NCBI RefSeq assembly: GCF_963583255.1
Contig: NC_084805.1
Span: 4,605,060-4,669,059 of the forward strand
DNA: 64,000 bases
Origin: Pyrus communis
Lineage: Eukaryota; Streptophyta; Magnoliopsida; Rosales; Rosaceae
Direction of reading: 5' to 3'
The notes under the pieces are model-generated. The model made no database searches. It saw only the letters and a list, made by a program, of their open reading frames with translations, and was not told the origin of the DNA. Positions 9,262 through 22,149 of this stretch are shown here, one piece after another; the first letter of the stretch is position 1, and each line of letters starts with the position of its first letter. The position numbers and the translations under genes are program-made.

Positions 9262-12200
9262 ATGGCCTGCTCTCTGTCCATATCACGGTTTTCTGGGTGT
9301 TCTTTTATTCCGTATTCCAGTAACCAGCAACTGCATCCATTATCATATGCCACTAATTACAAGACAAGGCATCGCCCTTTTGTTGCAAGAAACTTCTTGC
9401 GAAATCCTTTACTAGCTTCCTCTGTATGCGGATGGAGAGGACTTTATTTCTCAAACCACAGACCAGTCCTTTCAAAAAGATTGCGGATTATACGTGCAGG
9501 ACTTGATGTTGCCAGCGCTGCTGATGTCATTAATGATTTGGGATTTGATACTTTGACGTTCTTAGCTGTTACTGTCATTATCGTTCCAGCATTCAAGATC
9601 ATTAAAGCTAGTCCTGTAAGACTGTTGTTGAATCGCACCTATATTATTGTTATTTTTGTAAAATTTACACGAGATCACTTCTTAGATGAAATACAGTATA
9701 CGTTATGGTTTTCAGATACTTGGTTTCTTCTTTGCGGGGATTACACTCAATCAATTTGGCTTGATTCGGAATCTTACAGATGTGAAAGTTTTGTCTGAAT
9801 GGGGGATTCTTTTCTTGGTAAGCATTCTTTGTTGATGTTTACTGGCAGAAAAGTTAATAATATCTGGCCTTCTATTCTTATGCTGTACCTGTACCATGTC
9901 TATGAATACTGCAATTCATCACCTTTCTTTGTGCACCTGTGATAGCCCTCTGTGTTAGCTTGATTTACATTATTGGTTCATTTTTTTTCATATTCAATTA
10001 CTGTTATCTATGAGATTTGACTCAAGAACAAAGTGGAGACTAAATGTCTTTATTCCAAATGGTCATTGCCGATATACATAGTTGGTGTATTCCCTAACAA
10101 CTTATCCTTTTGGGGTTCAGTAGTTGTCTAACAGGGTATCAGACCTGAGTCGCATGAGATCATGCCTTGAACCTCCTATTGGCATTTCCCATATTTTGCT
10201 GTTTAGGGAGGTGCAGGTGAGGAAGGAGGGTGTTAGCTTGATATGCATGCTTGGCTCATTCTCTAACTTGAGTTTTTGAGGTCTAGTGGTTGCCTAACAC
10301 TTGAGATAAGCCGAAAAATTCTTTTCCGTTATGAAGACAGAACTTCTTCTTTTTGCTTCGGCCACCCCTGTGTACTTCATAGAAAGAATGAAAATATACA
10401 TTCTCGTGCGTACTTATTGATGCTCAAACATAAGTACAATAACAACAACAACAACAAAGCCTTATCCCACTAAGTGGGGTCGGCTGCGGGTCCCAAGCCC
10501 ACATAAAGGAGGAGGGGGAGGGCCCAACACTCCTATCTTACGTCGAATCCTTATGATGCTCAAAACATAAGTACATCCATCTTAAATTAGTTTTCTATTG
10601 GTTAATTACCGGATTCACCTAACTGTGACACTAAGAGTAAAAAAGAGGATTAATACTTAGGGTTCACTGCCTGGACTTACCTCAGATTATGGACAGCGAA
10701 ATACCTGGGAAGGTGTTTGGATGAAGTGTCCTCTGCTTTGCATAGTTTTTTCTTAGACGCTTGTGCCATTTCTTCTGCAATTTGTGTTCTCCCAAAAGTT
10801 AAAGAATATGATTTCTAAATAAGCTTATATTCCTCTCATGGTGATATGTTAGTGCAAACCTTTTACATTGTTTTGTTTGACTGTTATGTTTCCCTTTCAG
10901 CTGTTTGAGATGGGCTTGGAGCTTTCATTCTCGCGCCTAAAGGCTCTTGCAAAATTTGCCTTTGGAATGGGATTAACTCAGGTAATTTGTAGACAAAGAG
11001 AAATACTTGGTGTTTCTAGTGTCCATCTGGTTGTGTAAATTAGACGATACTATTCTCGTTATTGAGGATAATTATGAAATTCAAACTGGAGTAGTTAGGG
11101 TATTGATATAACTGGAAAAATGTAAGTTTTGAGGTTATTTCAGATTTTATGGTTGTATTTGTATTCTGGAAAGCTATAAGGCACCCAAAAAAAAATAAAG
11201 AAGAAGAAGAGTATTCATATGGAATGGAATAAGATAGGAATTGAGTTGCTAATAAGTAGGAGGAAGAAATGGACGTTGCATTTCAGTGTTTTGTTCGCTT
11301 AACAAATTAATTGATAGGAACCAAATAATTTAATTATAGTTTTATATATATCATTTTGTGAAAAGCTATTTATATAACAAATTACTTTTCAGTAACAAAT
11401 ATCACTTTTTAGATTCGTCTCTCTCTTACTCTGTGTGTCTGTGTGTATGTGTGTTGATCAATAAGGGTTGATATAAAATTATAATTAAAGTTCTGAACTT
11501 CTGATTGAATAGGCATAGGGACATTTGCATTTCTTAAGGGCTAAGGCTCTTGCAACATCTTTGTTGTGGAAAATTCCATGAACGGTTATTTTAGCATAGC
11601 TGGAAGCATACTTGGTGCTGTTGATTAATAATTCTAAACACCTTTGAATGGCACCTTTGTCATTATGTAGTCCTATAATTGCTCTTTGCCCTGATCTTTT
11701 ATGCCAAGCTTCTGTTTGCACTTTATGAATGCTGCAATTGCATGGAAAAACACAAATGACCATCTATAGTGCTGCTTGAATTTTTGACCTTGTTTTTTTT
11801 TTCCCTCTTGAAGGTCGTATTATCTACTCTTGCTTTCACAGCCTTCGAACTTCCACCTAATGGGGCTATTGGAACCCAAATTTTGACGTTCCTCTTTAAC
11901 TCAAGGCCCGATTTGGTGAGAGCTCTGTTCTGTAGAACACTTTTAGCATTTGTTTCATCTATCTGTAACACGGTATTACCATTCGTATTCTCTTGTTATA
12001 TATTTGAATCTTTTGACTTAGTTACTTGTTTGATTCCACTTTATTATATAGTTTTCAGGATTGCATCCACATTAGGTGCAGTGTTTACGGTTTTCTTCTA
12101 TTATTCTCTTCTTTTAGTTTCAACTTATGGGAACATACTTTTTAACTTTATTAGGATAATAAGATTTGAGCTTATGGGCAAGGTCAGTAAGCTAGTGGCT

Positions 12201-15200
12201 AGTTGAACATATCAGGTCTGATATTATTCTTATCCGTCCTTTCTGTCCATAAATTCAGGATGGTTTTACTTTTATGTTCTTTGTTTGATATATTTTTGGT
12301 CTTTGGTTCATTGGAAGGGTTCAAGCTCTGGGCCTATCTTATTCCCAACCCATTACACAAATAACCCGAGGAGAATAATTTAGTTTTTAGCCCAAGGGTC
12401 CTTTGTACATTGAAGGGGTTCAAGCTCTGCACCCATCCTAATCCTAACCCATTACTCCACCCTCCCTCACATCTTGGGCTAACCCAGCGAGTATAATTTA
12501 GTTTTCGTAAAGATTTGACAACTAATTTAGTTATAGTGGTAATCCAATTTTCTTTATTATCTTTGTCCAAGTGCTTGTCCTGGTAAAAATATTCAAGTAT
12601 GATAGATTTGTTTTGTTAAGTTAGCAGGTCTTCTTGATGTTTAAAATCACTATTGGTTTGTCTTTCAGTGTCACCAACTCGAGTATGATACGGATTGACC
12701 TCTGTCCTTGTCCTTGCCATTTTTAATTTTTATTTTATGTTCTTCCTTTCATAATAGGTCAACATTAGAAGCGTTGATGAAGCCGTAGTGATTGGTGCTG
12801 CTCTCTCTCTGTCTTCTTCAGCTTTTGTACTTCAGGTACTTTAAATATGGAACTGCAGAATTTTTCAAATGAAGAAATCTGTTTCAGTTAGCTGCTATTA
12901 TGATTCCAGATATAGCGGTGGAAGAAAATGGCTAGTTATATTTGAGGAAAAGTGATCATTTTCCTTCTTCCTTCCCCCCTTGCTAAGCTAAAGTGGCGTG
13001 CTTTAAATATTTCATTTTCTTTCCAAGCTTTAGTAAGAACCCTTTGATGATAGTTTACTTCTTACCAGGGGTAATAGCAATCTATATAGTTGCAGTCACA
13101 CCATGACATTTCAGTTGTTGGGTTAACCTGACCAGGAATTGGGCTGTACTGGCTTTAAACTTAAAGTCGTTTTCATTGTTAAGGATGCTTTGTTGTCAAA
13201 CTTTAAAACCATGCTTTTAAGCTTGCCCAAAATCTCAATCACCATGCATAATGTATGACCTATGAAATATAGTACTTGTGTCCAATCTATTACATATCCT
13301 ATTTGTAACAAATATTTTCACATTTTTAAATCAAAGCTGAACTATTAATCTAAAAAGGAGATTACCTGGTTTTGATTAATTGTCAAATACACCTGAAGTT
13401 GAACGTTAACAATATAATGGTAGAAATAGTTGTCTAAGGAGGTGCTGGAAGGGTTTGCTGTTTTATCATTGGTGTTAATGGTGCTTGTATGACCTGACTA
13501 TAACACCTTACCAGCAAATAAAGCATAACAATTTAGTAAGAATTACAATAAGCATGCATGTGTGTATTATACGCTTCCCAGCATATCATATCTTTTATCC
13601 AAATTTTGGTCCCTTGAACGGGCATAATCCATGTAACACGTTACACATATAAGATCCTAGTGTGGGGAATTCACTGTCTTAGTTTTTGAGAGTATCCAGT
13701 ATTTCAATTTCATTAACTTTTACAAGTTCTAAAATGGACAACAATGCAGAGTGTGTACTTTATTCCTAGTGCCAATAAATTTTCTGTTAATTTATATGTA
13801 ATATATTTAATGACCATTGATATCGCTGCTTACATAGCATAATATATAGCTACTTGCAGAGAAAGGTGAACTCCCTACAAGATTTGGGTCAGCAACTCTA
13901 GGGATACTTCTTTTACAGGTTCTATTCCAAACCATGCTTGGAGTAATATTTTTTCTTCTTTTCCTTTTTGGGTTCGTTTTGATTTGTTGAATTGAATGGA
14001 ATAAGCAGTGTTGTTGCTTTTTCTTTTACTTCCCGTTATGGATTTTGATAACGTTGCCATGCAAAGTATATAACAAGAGTATGATATCGGTAACTTTTGG
14101 CCCCCCACTACTTGATATTTTCAGGACATAGCAGTCGTACCTCTCTTAGTCATACTTCCAGTGCTGGAAAGCCAGGTATATGAGAAATTCAACTAATATT
14201 TTCTTTTAACTACATAATTACAGTTGAATGTACAATTGTGTTAATGTAATTAGGATTACTGAATACTGATGGTAGAACACAAAATCATTGCCTCCTTATA
14301 TATAATAAAAAAAGAATTGATTGTATGACCGTGAGTACTGGGTGGTTTGTCTCTTTAAGATGAGCAGACCTCTGTTCATCTCATTATGTAATCTGTGCAA
14401 TGTCTTCTGTGAAGAGAATGGAGTATGGAAGAAAGAAATTCCAGAGAAAATCCAACGAAAAACTCAAATTGATTTGGCAATTTTCAATTCTAATTTCTAG
14501 GTCTGATCCAAAATATATTATCAGTGAAGGATACTTACTGCTGGAAAATATCACTCTATTTGTAGGGAATTTTATTTTTGATGAAGCTAGCTTCTATTCT
14601 GTTAAATTATTAATACAGAAAACCTGTTTTTATTATCAACGGCTTCATGTTTTGAGTAAATTTTATTTTATCAACCATCCCTGATTTGTGTCGTGACTTT
14701 TTGCACCTTTTATCTTGAGTGTGCTGTTTTATTACTTTTTGTTTTCTTTTTGAACATTTTATCTGCTTTCAGATACTAGTCACTCATTCAGCATTCCTTC
14801 AATTTTTATTTTCTTCAGAACCTAGCAGAGGAAAGTATATGGCCAATGCTTCTGAAGGAAAGTCTAAAAGCCTTAGGTGGACTCGGTATTCTTTCTCTTG
14901 GAGGAAAATTCCTTCTTCGACGAGTTTTTGAGGTGCGCATGGCAAACAGAACAGCTTAAACTCTTTATATATTTGCTTTCTGGCCACTAAATTAAGTTTG
15001 TCAAATCAGTTTGTGGCAGAAGCAAGGAGCTCTGAGGCTTTTGTTGCACTTTGCTTATTGACAGTTGCAGGGACCTCACTTCTCACCCAGAAGTTGGGTT
15101 TCAGTGATACGGTTTGATATTCCTTCTCATAGATGTAGAATATCTAAGATTATTACCTCCTCTATCTATGTAATAGTTGAGTTTCACTATATATGCAGCT

Positions 15201-18200
15201 TGGAGCATTTTTGGCTGGAGCACTGTTAGCGGAAACAAATTTCCGGACACAAATTGAAGCTGATATAAGGCCATTTCGAGGCCTACTTCTTGGATTATTT
15301 TTTGTAACTACAGGGACGTCCATTGACATGCCGGTACATAAGTACTGTTTAGTTTCGAACATCGTTTGCTGTTTCTGGTTTCAAGCTTATTTTCTAAACT
15401 TTTCTTTTCTGAAAAGCAATTTTTGGATACTTGTGTGGCTGCCTGCTTGTTTTCAAACGGTTCTCTTTGTTAAATGTTTCAATGACAGAATACTGTTAGT
15501 GAACTAAGGCACCAAAATGGTCCCTAATTTATTTTTTGTATGAAAACAGTAAACTTGGTTATGCCTATGCATTTTATTCTGTTTCCTTTAATTATTTTAT
15601 TGATCTGGTAAGTGATCCTATTTTCTTGATAAATAACCAAATAAAGATTTTTTGACCTGCGTGACATTAACATATCTAACTTCGTGTTCGGTTTTCATAT
15701 ACAACATTTACAGATGCACCAATAATAGAAAAAAACAGAATAATCATTCATAATTTAGCCTTCCTTTTCTCTTATATAAGTCATATATTCTTTTATATGC
15801 AGCTTCTTTTCCGAGAGTGGCCGAATGTGCTTTCTCTCTTGGCAGGCTTGATTGTCATCAAGACACTGATAATAACAGCAATAGGCCCTCGTGTTGGACT
15901 TACTTTACAAGAAAGTGTAAGAATAGGACTGCTTCTATCTCAAGGAGGCGAGTTCGGATTTGTAGTTTTTTCGCTTGCAAATAGGTGAGTTATAACTCAT
16001 AACTCATTATATCAAACAAAGAATAACATGACTGAACATGTCAGGATTTCTATCTGTTTAAATAACTTCCTGCCTTGTCAAAACAGGCTTGGTGTACTTC
16101 CACTCGAGCTTAACAAGTTGCTTATAATTGTTGTTGTCTTGTCAATGGCATTGACCCCATTGCTTAATGATGCTGGAAGAAGGGCTGCTGAATTGATTGA
16201 TGACAAATTTGGTGCCGAGGATGTAAGTTCCTACATCAAGTAGGAATTGATTGATGATAAATCTGGCATTGATGTATCTGGATTGATTTTTCATGCATCA
16301 ACTCTTTACATTACAAGGCCATAACATTACTTGTTTAACGTTTTATCAGAAACTGAATATAACCGTTTGAAGTTTCTTCACTCTAATCAATTTTTTTTTC
16401 TACTTTTCCTTTTAATAATTATTTATGATAAATCATAAAGTACAACCATCCAGTTTTTCTGAATTAGTTTTTTATTTATAATATTCCCATATATTCAGTT
16501 TCAATTTAGTGCCTGAATTTTGAACAATTGTGTACAGAAAACTGCTGAGGTGGTGAACTTTGATTCAAGTGAACCTGTTGTTATTCTTGGATTTGGACAA
16601 ATGGGACAGGTAAGGTTAACTTATGTTCTTCTGCAAGATTATAATTGCGAGTGGGCTGTGGGACTCTGATCCTATTGTAATTCCTTTTGCTCTCTTTCCT
16701 TCATGTCCAGGTCCTTGCCAATTTCTTGTCCACCCCATTGGCTTCCGGGATAAATAGCGATAATCTGGGATGGCCGTTTGTAGCTTTTGATCTGGATCCT
16801 TCTGTGGTGAAGGTCAATGAAATTTATTTTCGTTGCTTTCTATGTTAAAGAGGATTTTATATGAATGATTGCTTGCTCAGTCCGAAATATTTGAATGACT
16901 TCTTTTTTAGTCTGAAATAGTTGAACACTTTTAATAAAGCAAGTGAAATCTTCTTAATTGCCATAATTAATTGAGGAAGTCTGGTTTTAATAACTTCAAC
17001 AGAACAGTGGATTTTGAATTGTCTGGTATAAAGTACTATATAATTTTACACCCCCTGAGAATGAAATGATTGTCACCCACCAAATTGGTTTTTGTATAGT
17101 TGTAATATTTTCTGATGGCATGAAAACAGTAAGGATCTCATCAACAATGCAGTAATCTCGATATCATAAACGCTATATTTAACAAGCCTCAAGAGCTAAA
17201 CTGTGGTAGACACACCTTCTAATCTAGATATCATATGTTGTTTTGGGACTCTAATTGCATAATTGCATTAGAAGCTGGGAATCAGTGCTGAAAAAGTCAA
17301 AATGCTTAATATGCAGATTGGAATTTGCTACCCAGATAAAGTTTATGATTGTTTTCATTTTATTTTCCTTAAACCGTATTAGTTTTTTGATTGACACTTG
17401 AAGTTTGACATCTTCTTTAAACAAATGGAAAATCTATATATTTATTGCGGTTCTTTTTTTTCTTTTACGTATGTTAAGGATAAATTGATATACTTGGTGA
17501 TGACATTAAACTATTTTCACCATTCCATTTACAGGCGTCTAGGGAACTTGGTTTTCCAATTCTGTATGGGGATGGATCACGTCCAGCAGTTTTGCAATCT
17601 GCTGGCATCGCTTCCCCAAAAGCTGTCATGGTTATGTACACTGCAAGGAGTAAAACTACTGAGGCCGTTCAAAGGCTTCGACAGGCTTTCCCAGCGGTAA
17701 TGCGCTCTCTCTCTCTCTCTCTTGTCAATCCATTATAAGCACATAGGATGCAATCACACAAAGTAGACAGAAAAAGTCCTTGCCTTGTGACAAAACAACA
17801 AGAGGACAGAAACTGTATTTGGGTTCACTAGAAGCCACATCAAAGGGAAAAAATTGTTGTCGGGAGCTTGTGAAGTTTCAGTGCTTGTGATTTGATAGAA
17901 ACATTTTTCCTTATTTTAAATATGTTGTTTTATATGTAAGGTCCATGTTATCCAATCTTGGGCTAAAAGCGCAGGTTTCAAACTTGCTATTGCTGCATGA
18001 ATTATCCTTGAATTGAGCTTCTCTTGTTTTGGATTTCAACTCAATGTAGGACATTCAGTGGTTTTTAAACCCATTTTTTAGATGAAGCCTGAAATTGTTT
18101 TTGTTTTCCTCTTCTTTATACAGTTTTCTACTGACTTCGGCACGTCTCTGTGTGTGTGTGGGGAACCCCGTCCCATTTTGCATTATCTTCATTCCAGCTC

Positions 18201-19415
18201 TTCTGTATTCATCTGGACCATGACGTGGTTTAGTTATACAGCTTACAATCATAGAAATTTAGAGTAAGAAATATTACCTATACACACCGAGTGAGATCAT
18301 ACCGTTTGTGCTTCAAGGAGTTTCCCATTGAACTCTGATTTGAAGGGCATTGTAGAACCAATGAATTTGATACTGGCATCCAATTCGATTTGAGAATCCC
18401 AGTCCTTTTTGGCTATACATTGATTGCACCAGCTCAAGTACTATGAAGGCTAAACTCCTGCCAATACCATTTCCTTTCCTCTGGATTTTAAACCCTTTTG
18501 TATACTTCTCCACTGTGGTCTGAATATGGTAAAAGTTCTGTATTGCAGATCCCAATTTATGCGAGAGCTCTGGATCTCAAGCACCTTTTAGAACTGAAGC
18601 AATCAGGTGCAACAGATGCTATTCTGGAAAGCGCAGAGGTATCAAATTAATTGATTGTTATTGTTTGCGTTATTGAATACATAACTAGCAAGTCTTTTTT
18701 TAATACAATTTGACACCAGACTAATATTTTAATTCATGCAGACGAGTTTGCAGCTGGGCTCCAAGCTTTTGAAAGGGTTTGGAGTTATGTCCGATGATGT
18801 GAACTTTCTTCGTCAACTCATTCGGGATTCCATGGAGCTCCAAGCTCAAGGAGTGAGCAAAACTGATGATAAAGAACTTAATGATTTGCAACCGATGCAG
18901 GTACTTGCAAGCATCCTACACTGAAATTGCTTTGTCTAATCTTATTGCTCATTATCTTTCCCCCTCGTTTTCATTGTTTCTTGTATAATCAAGCGACCTT
19001 GGATGCCCTTCGTGACATTTTGAAGACGCAAAAGTTATAGCAACGTCAAGTTGAGCTACTAGAATTATTATGTAAATCTTATTGATAAATGCAGTAGAAT
19101 GATCTATGTATAATAACGATTGGTTTGGTTGACAAGGTGAGAGTTGCGGACTTAATTGATGATGCTGTACCCCTTTCACCAACTCCATCAGAAGACGAAT
19201 CATGGGGGGTAAACCAGGAAGATGCTTCTTATAGCATGGCATTTGAGGGCGATGTGGATGAAGCAAATCATGACAGTGAGCTCCACCGGTCAGAGAATAC
19301 AGAAGAAAAAGAAGAAGTTTCATATCGCAGCTTAGATACAGAGAACGGTATTGCAATGAAATCACAAGACGTTGAGGGATCAACCTCTTGCGTAACAACG
19401 AAGGATGAACTGTGA
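9262..19415 (+). CDS. KEA3: K+ efflux antiporter 3, chloroplast thylakoid
   Basis: Seventeen coding exons: 9262-9615, 9716-9817, 10901-10981, 11814-11915, 12758-12835, 13850-13918, 14125-14175, 14819-14932, 15010-15111, 15199-15333, 15803-15984, 16087-16222, 16538-16609, 16711-16812, 17535-17696, 18549-18638 and 18742-18900, then a final exon at 19137-19415 (18 with the tail). All phases join, giving 789 aa. The product exchanges K+ for H+ across the thylakoid membrane and speeds relaxation of photoprotective quenching; that role is known for the family. Residues 1-75 read as a transit peptide ([12 protein letters not shown]...). Residues about 105-500 form the CPA2 Na+/H+-exchanger domain, including the QDIAVVPLL signature and [10 protein letters not shown] TrkA-N/KTN nucleotide-binding domain follows with GFGQMG (near residue 520). 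The acidic C-tail is poorly conserved. Introns hold a TRIM-like element, an RTE insertion and a local duplication. Confidence 0.95.
9953..10299 (+). mobile_element. Degraded TRIM-like retroelement in KEA3 intron 2
   Basis: TGTTAGCTTGAT begins both a left repeat (9953-10133, ending GTTGTCTAACA) and a right repeat (10231-10299, ending GGTTGCCTAACA). After the left repeat comes GGGTATCAGACC, a decayed version of the initiator-tRNA primer site TGGTATCAGAGC. Just before the right repeat is a purine-rich tract (10206-10230). The right repeat lacks about 110 bases of the left one. No clear target duplication. Confidence 0.5.
10439..10553 (-). mobile_element. Very short RTE 3'-end insertion in KEA3 intron 2, reverse strand
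   Basis: It begins ATAACAACAACAACAACAAAG, the reverse complement of the (TTG)n tail, then CCCACTAAGTGGGGTCGG as in the other RTE copies. It is flanked by TGATGCTCAAACATAAGTACA-like duplications at 10418-10438 and 10554-10575, which differ by one inserted A. The long duplication fits target-primed reverse transcription. Confidence 0.8.
12315..12505. repeat. Two-copy local duplication in KEA3 intron 4
   Basis: GGGTTCAAGCTCTG...CAACCCATTAC...ATAATTTAGTTTT occurs at 12315-12388 and again at 12412-12505, with divergence. The first copy ends in TTTTTAGCCCAAGGG, shared with the Harbinger end at about 620-640, so this may be a relic of that family. Confidence 0.5.
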
Positions 19416-20736
19416 TTAAGGAGGGAAAATAGTTTATAAGCTTGACTTTTCGGTCAAAGTGAAATCATAATTCCTTGATGAAGGTGTCAAAAACTAGTCT
19501 GTTTTGCTTGAGACTAGCAATGCGCGCAGGAACAAACTGAACTCTCGGACACCAATATTCTCTGTTTCAGGAAACGGAGCAAGGGGTGCTAATTCTTCTT
19601 ATCAACCCACAGGCTTGTATATTGTTTCAATTCTTTGTTTCCTGACAACGCTCGAGAAATATACGATAGAATGTTTTAGTTTTAGTGTTTTTTTTCCTTC
19701 CTTTTGTTCCGAAGTCTTAAGCCATGTGGTTTACACCAAACCAAAAACAAAGGTGCACGTAGAAAAAACAATGGAAATGATAACCATATACCCTTTTTAG
19801 CCTCATACACATATGTTTAATTTTGTTTGTCGTTTTCGTTTGATTTGTTCAATTCATAGTCATAAATAAAAAAAGGAATATGAAAAGTTTAGAAGTTGTG
19901 TGTATAAAACTTTCTCGCAACGTTAGAAATCCGGTTCCAAAAAGAATCCTCGCCTTCCAACACAAAATTGAAAGAAAAAGAGAGAATTTTTTAAGATTTT
20001 TCCATGAAACATGTGTCGTCCCACCATGAACCAAATGAAAAAGTGAGTTGAAAAACATGCACATATGTTTCTTCCAAAAAAAAAAAAAAAGAAAAAAAAA
20101 AAACATGTACATATGTCCGCTGATGGAAAATATAGAACAAGCATGAAAAAGAGGAGAAGTAGGATTTTCTTCCCTTTTATTATCATTTCCTTTCATCCGT
20201 TTCTCTCACACTTTTTCTTTTTTGTCTTATTCTCTATATAAAAATTCAAAACAAGATGTAAACGTGGCGTAATCGCAATCATTTAAACAGGAGGAGATTG
20301 AAGGGAATAGAGATGAAGAGAGAAGAGAATCCTACTAAAAAAGAGGGTGCTTGCTGTACAACATGACTCTTTATGCTTTTATTCTTTTGTTGTGCAAGCG
20401 AAAGAGTAAAGTTGGCACAAATTGTTTATTGAAATAAGTACATAGAAAGAAAAAAAAAACTAATGAAAAGGGTTTGAAAACTTTGAGTTTTAACTATAAA
20501 GACAAAATAAAGAGTAAAGTGAATAATATCATGATTGACTTTTTAGTGTAAAAACGTGGTTTTTCGTTGAAGTGAATTGTACCGGAAACTTTTTGTTAAA
20601 AATCCCTAGAAAAAATGGGAAAACTTTTACATTACGAAGGTCTCTTTATATAGGAAAGCCTTATCATCCATAAAAAATAACCGGCTCTCATTCATTTTAC
20701 TATTTCATCCCTCTAAGACTTATTTTATTTGTCACT

Positions 20737-20800
20737 TAGTATTACGGTCTAGTAATACTTCTTTTCACTTGTGAGTGAGAGGTCTAGGTAGAGGGGGCGT
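20737..20800 (+). repeat. SINE head fragment
   Basis: CACTTAGTATTACGGTCTAG followed by TAATACTTCTTTTCACTTGTGAGTGAGAGGTCT-like sequence matches the head of the SINE at 3911-4085 read on its own strand. It stops before the B box. Confidence 0.45.
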
Positions 20801-21242
20801 TGATGGGGAGCGAATGGTGCAGTTGCACATAGTCCCAAATTTGAAGGGGCCTTAAGCTTTTGTCATTTAACATCATGTAATAATGTTCTATACTTAAAAA
20901 ATTGTTTTTATTAGCATTTTAAACCGCATTGTGCACTCCTTATAAAGGATACTTTTTTTTATTTCCAAAACATAAAAACTTGGAGTATAATGAGATTTTT
21001 TTTAATGTCAATAATAACATCTTGAAAAGCAACAGTTTCTTAATTTATAATATAACAACGTTATTATATATTCAAATGAACTTTAAAGTTAGAGGTCTGA
21101 TGCTTTTTTTTTCTTCATGTTTGGTTGTTTAAGATAAAACTACTTTTGATTATTTAATGAAGATTATGTTTATAGCTCTTTTTATTTATCATTAAGGACA
21201 TTTATAAACATGCAATCAGTGAGTACTAAAGTTTGTTTTGAT

Positions 21243-21415
21243 TTTTTTTTTTTAAACAAACGATATTATCTATGCTAAGAAGGTGGGAAAGTGGTTTAAG
21301 CCTCACAATAGACTAACAATAATATGGTTCAAATTTGTCTTTAACGAGAATTGAATATAAGACTTTTCACATACAAGTGAAGAAGAATACTACTAGATTG
21401 TAATATTAAGTGAAT
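21243..21415 (-). repeat. tRNA-derived SINE, reverse orientation
   Basis: Starts with poly-T (21242-21254) and TAAACAAACG, and runs colinear with the SINE at 3911-4085 to its head CTACTAGATTGTAATATTAAG. The B box is degraded. Confidence 0.5.
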
Positions 21416-21956
21416 TTATTTTGATTTAAGTGAATGTTTTCTAGTATCAATAAATTGTCATACTTTTTAAAAATTAAAACTATTTTAAGGAGGATTCATT
21501 TTATAAATTTCGCACAAGATTTCTAAAATCTCAAAGACGGCCATGGTCTTCGGTTTGATCCTTTAATTGGTGTCACTGAAGACTTCAACTGCACGTTGCC
21601 TTGTTTCTTCATGCATTTATATATATATGACAATCACACCATATTTCACAACATATCAATCATTTGTCCTAGTATTCTAAACCAAGCTATTGACCTATAA
21701 TTTATTGAGAATGTGTTTTGATCCTCTGCAAGCACACGCATAGAATCGAATTCCCCACAAACAAAATAGGAATCTTAAACTCAGACTTTAGTTTTGTTTT
21801 ATTTCTCTAATTTTTGGAAGGAGACGATTGGTAGACAGAATAATAATCATTGGAAAGATTGATCCAACTTTGCCATATTCAAAACTCCAAAAGTGATCAA
21901 ATTTTCAAGCTTCTTAAGCTTTACCATAAAAACTAGCAAGAAACGAAGCCATCAGA

Positions 21957-22006
21957 GAGGGAGGAGGGAGGAGGAGGAGGAGGAGGAGGAGGGAGGAGGG
22001 TAGAAA
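21957..22006 (+). repeat. (GGA)n purine tract in the Spinster gene leader
   Basis: Interrupted GGA/GGGA microsatellite about 145 bases upstream of the start codon. Confidence 0.8.
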
Positions 22007-22149
22007 GAGCACCCTTCCCCCACACAACTACCATTCCAACTTCCAAATTCCAAATCAGAAAAATTAAAAACATTTTCTTTACTTAAAACTAAAGATATTT
22101 TTTTTTACCAAGATTAAAGAATATTAAAAGTATATTCTACTCCACTTCT

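Larger units (their letters stand above)
19416..22149. other. Intergenic region between KEA3 and the Spinster gene
   Basis: 3' UTR of KEA3 followed by AT-rich DNA with long A/T runs (20076-20103), two SINE copies listed separately, and the probable leader of the next gene after about 21950. No coding sequence supported. Confidence 0.5.

Noticed and set aside
18055..18555. ORFs on both strands in KEA3 intron before exon 18549
   Set aside because: No domain; the interval is a clean intron by exon phase and conservation of neighbouring exons.
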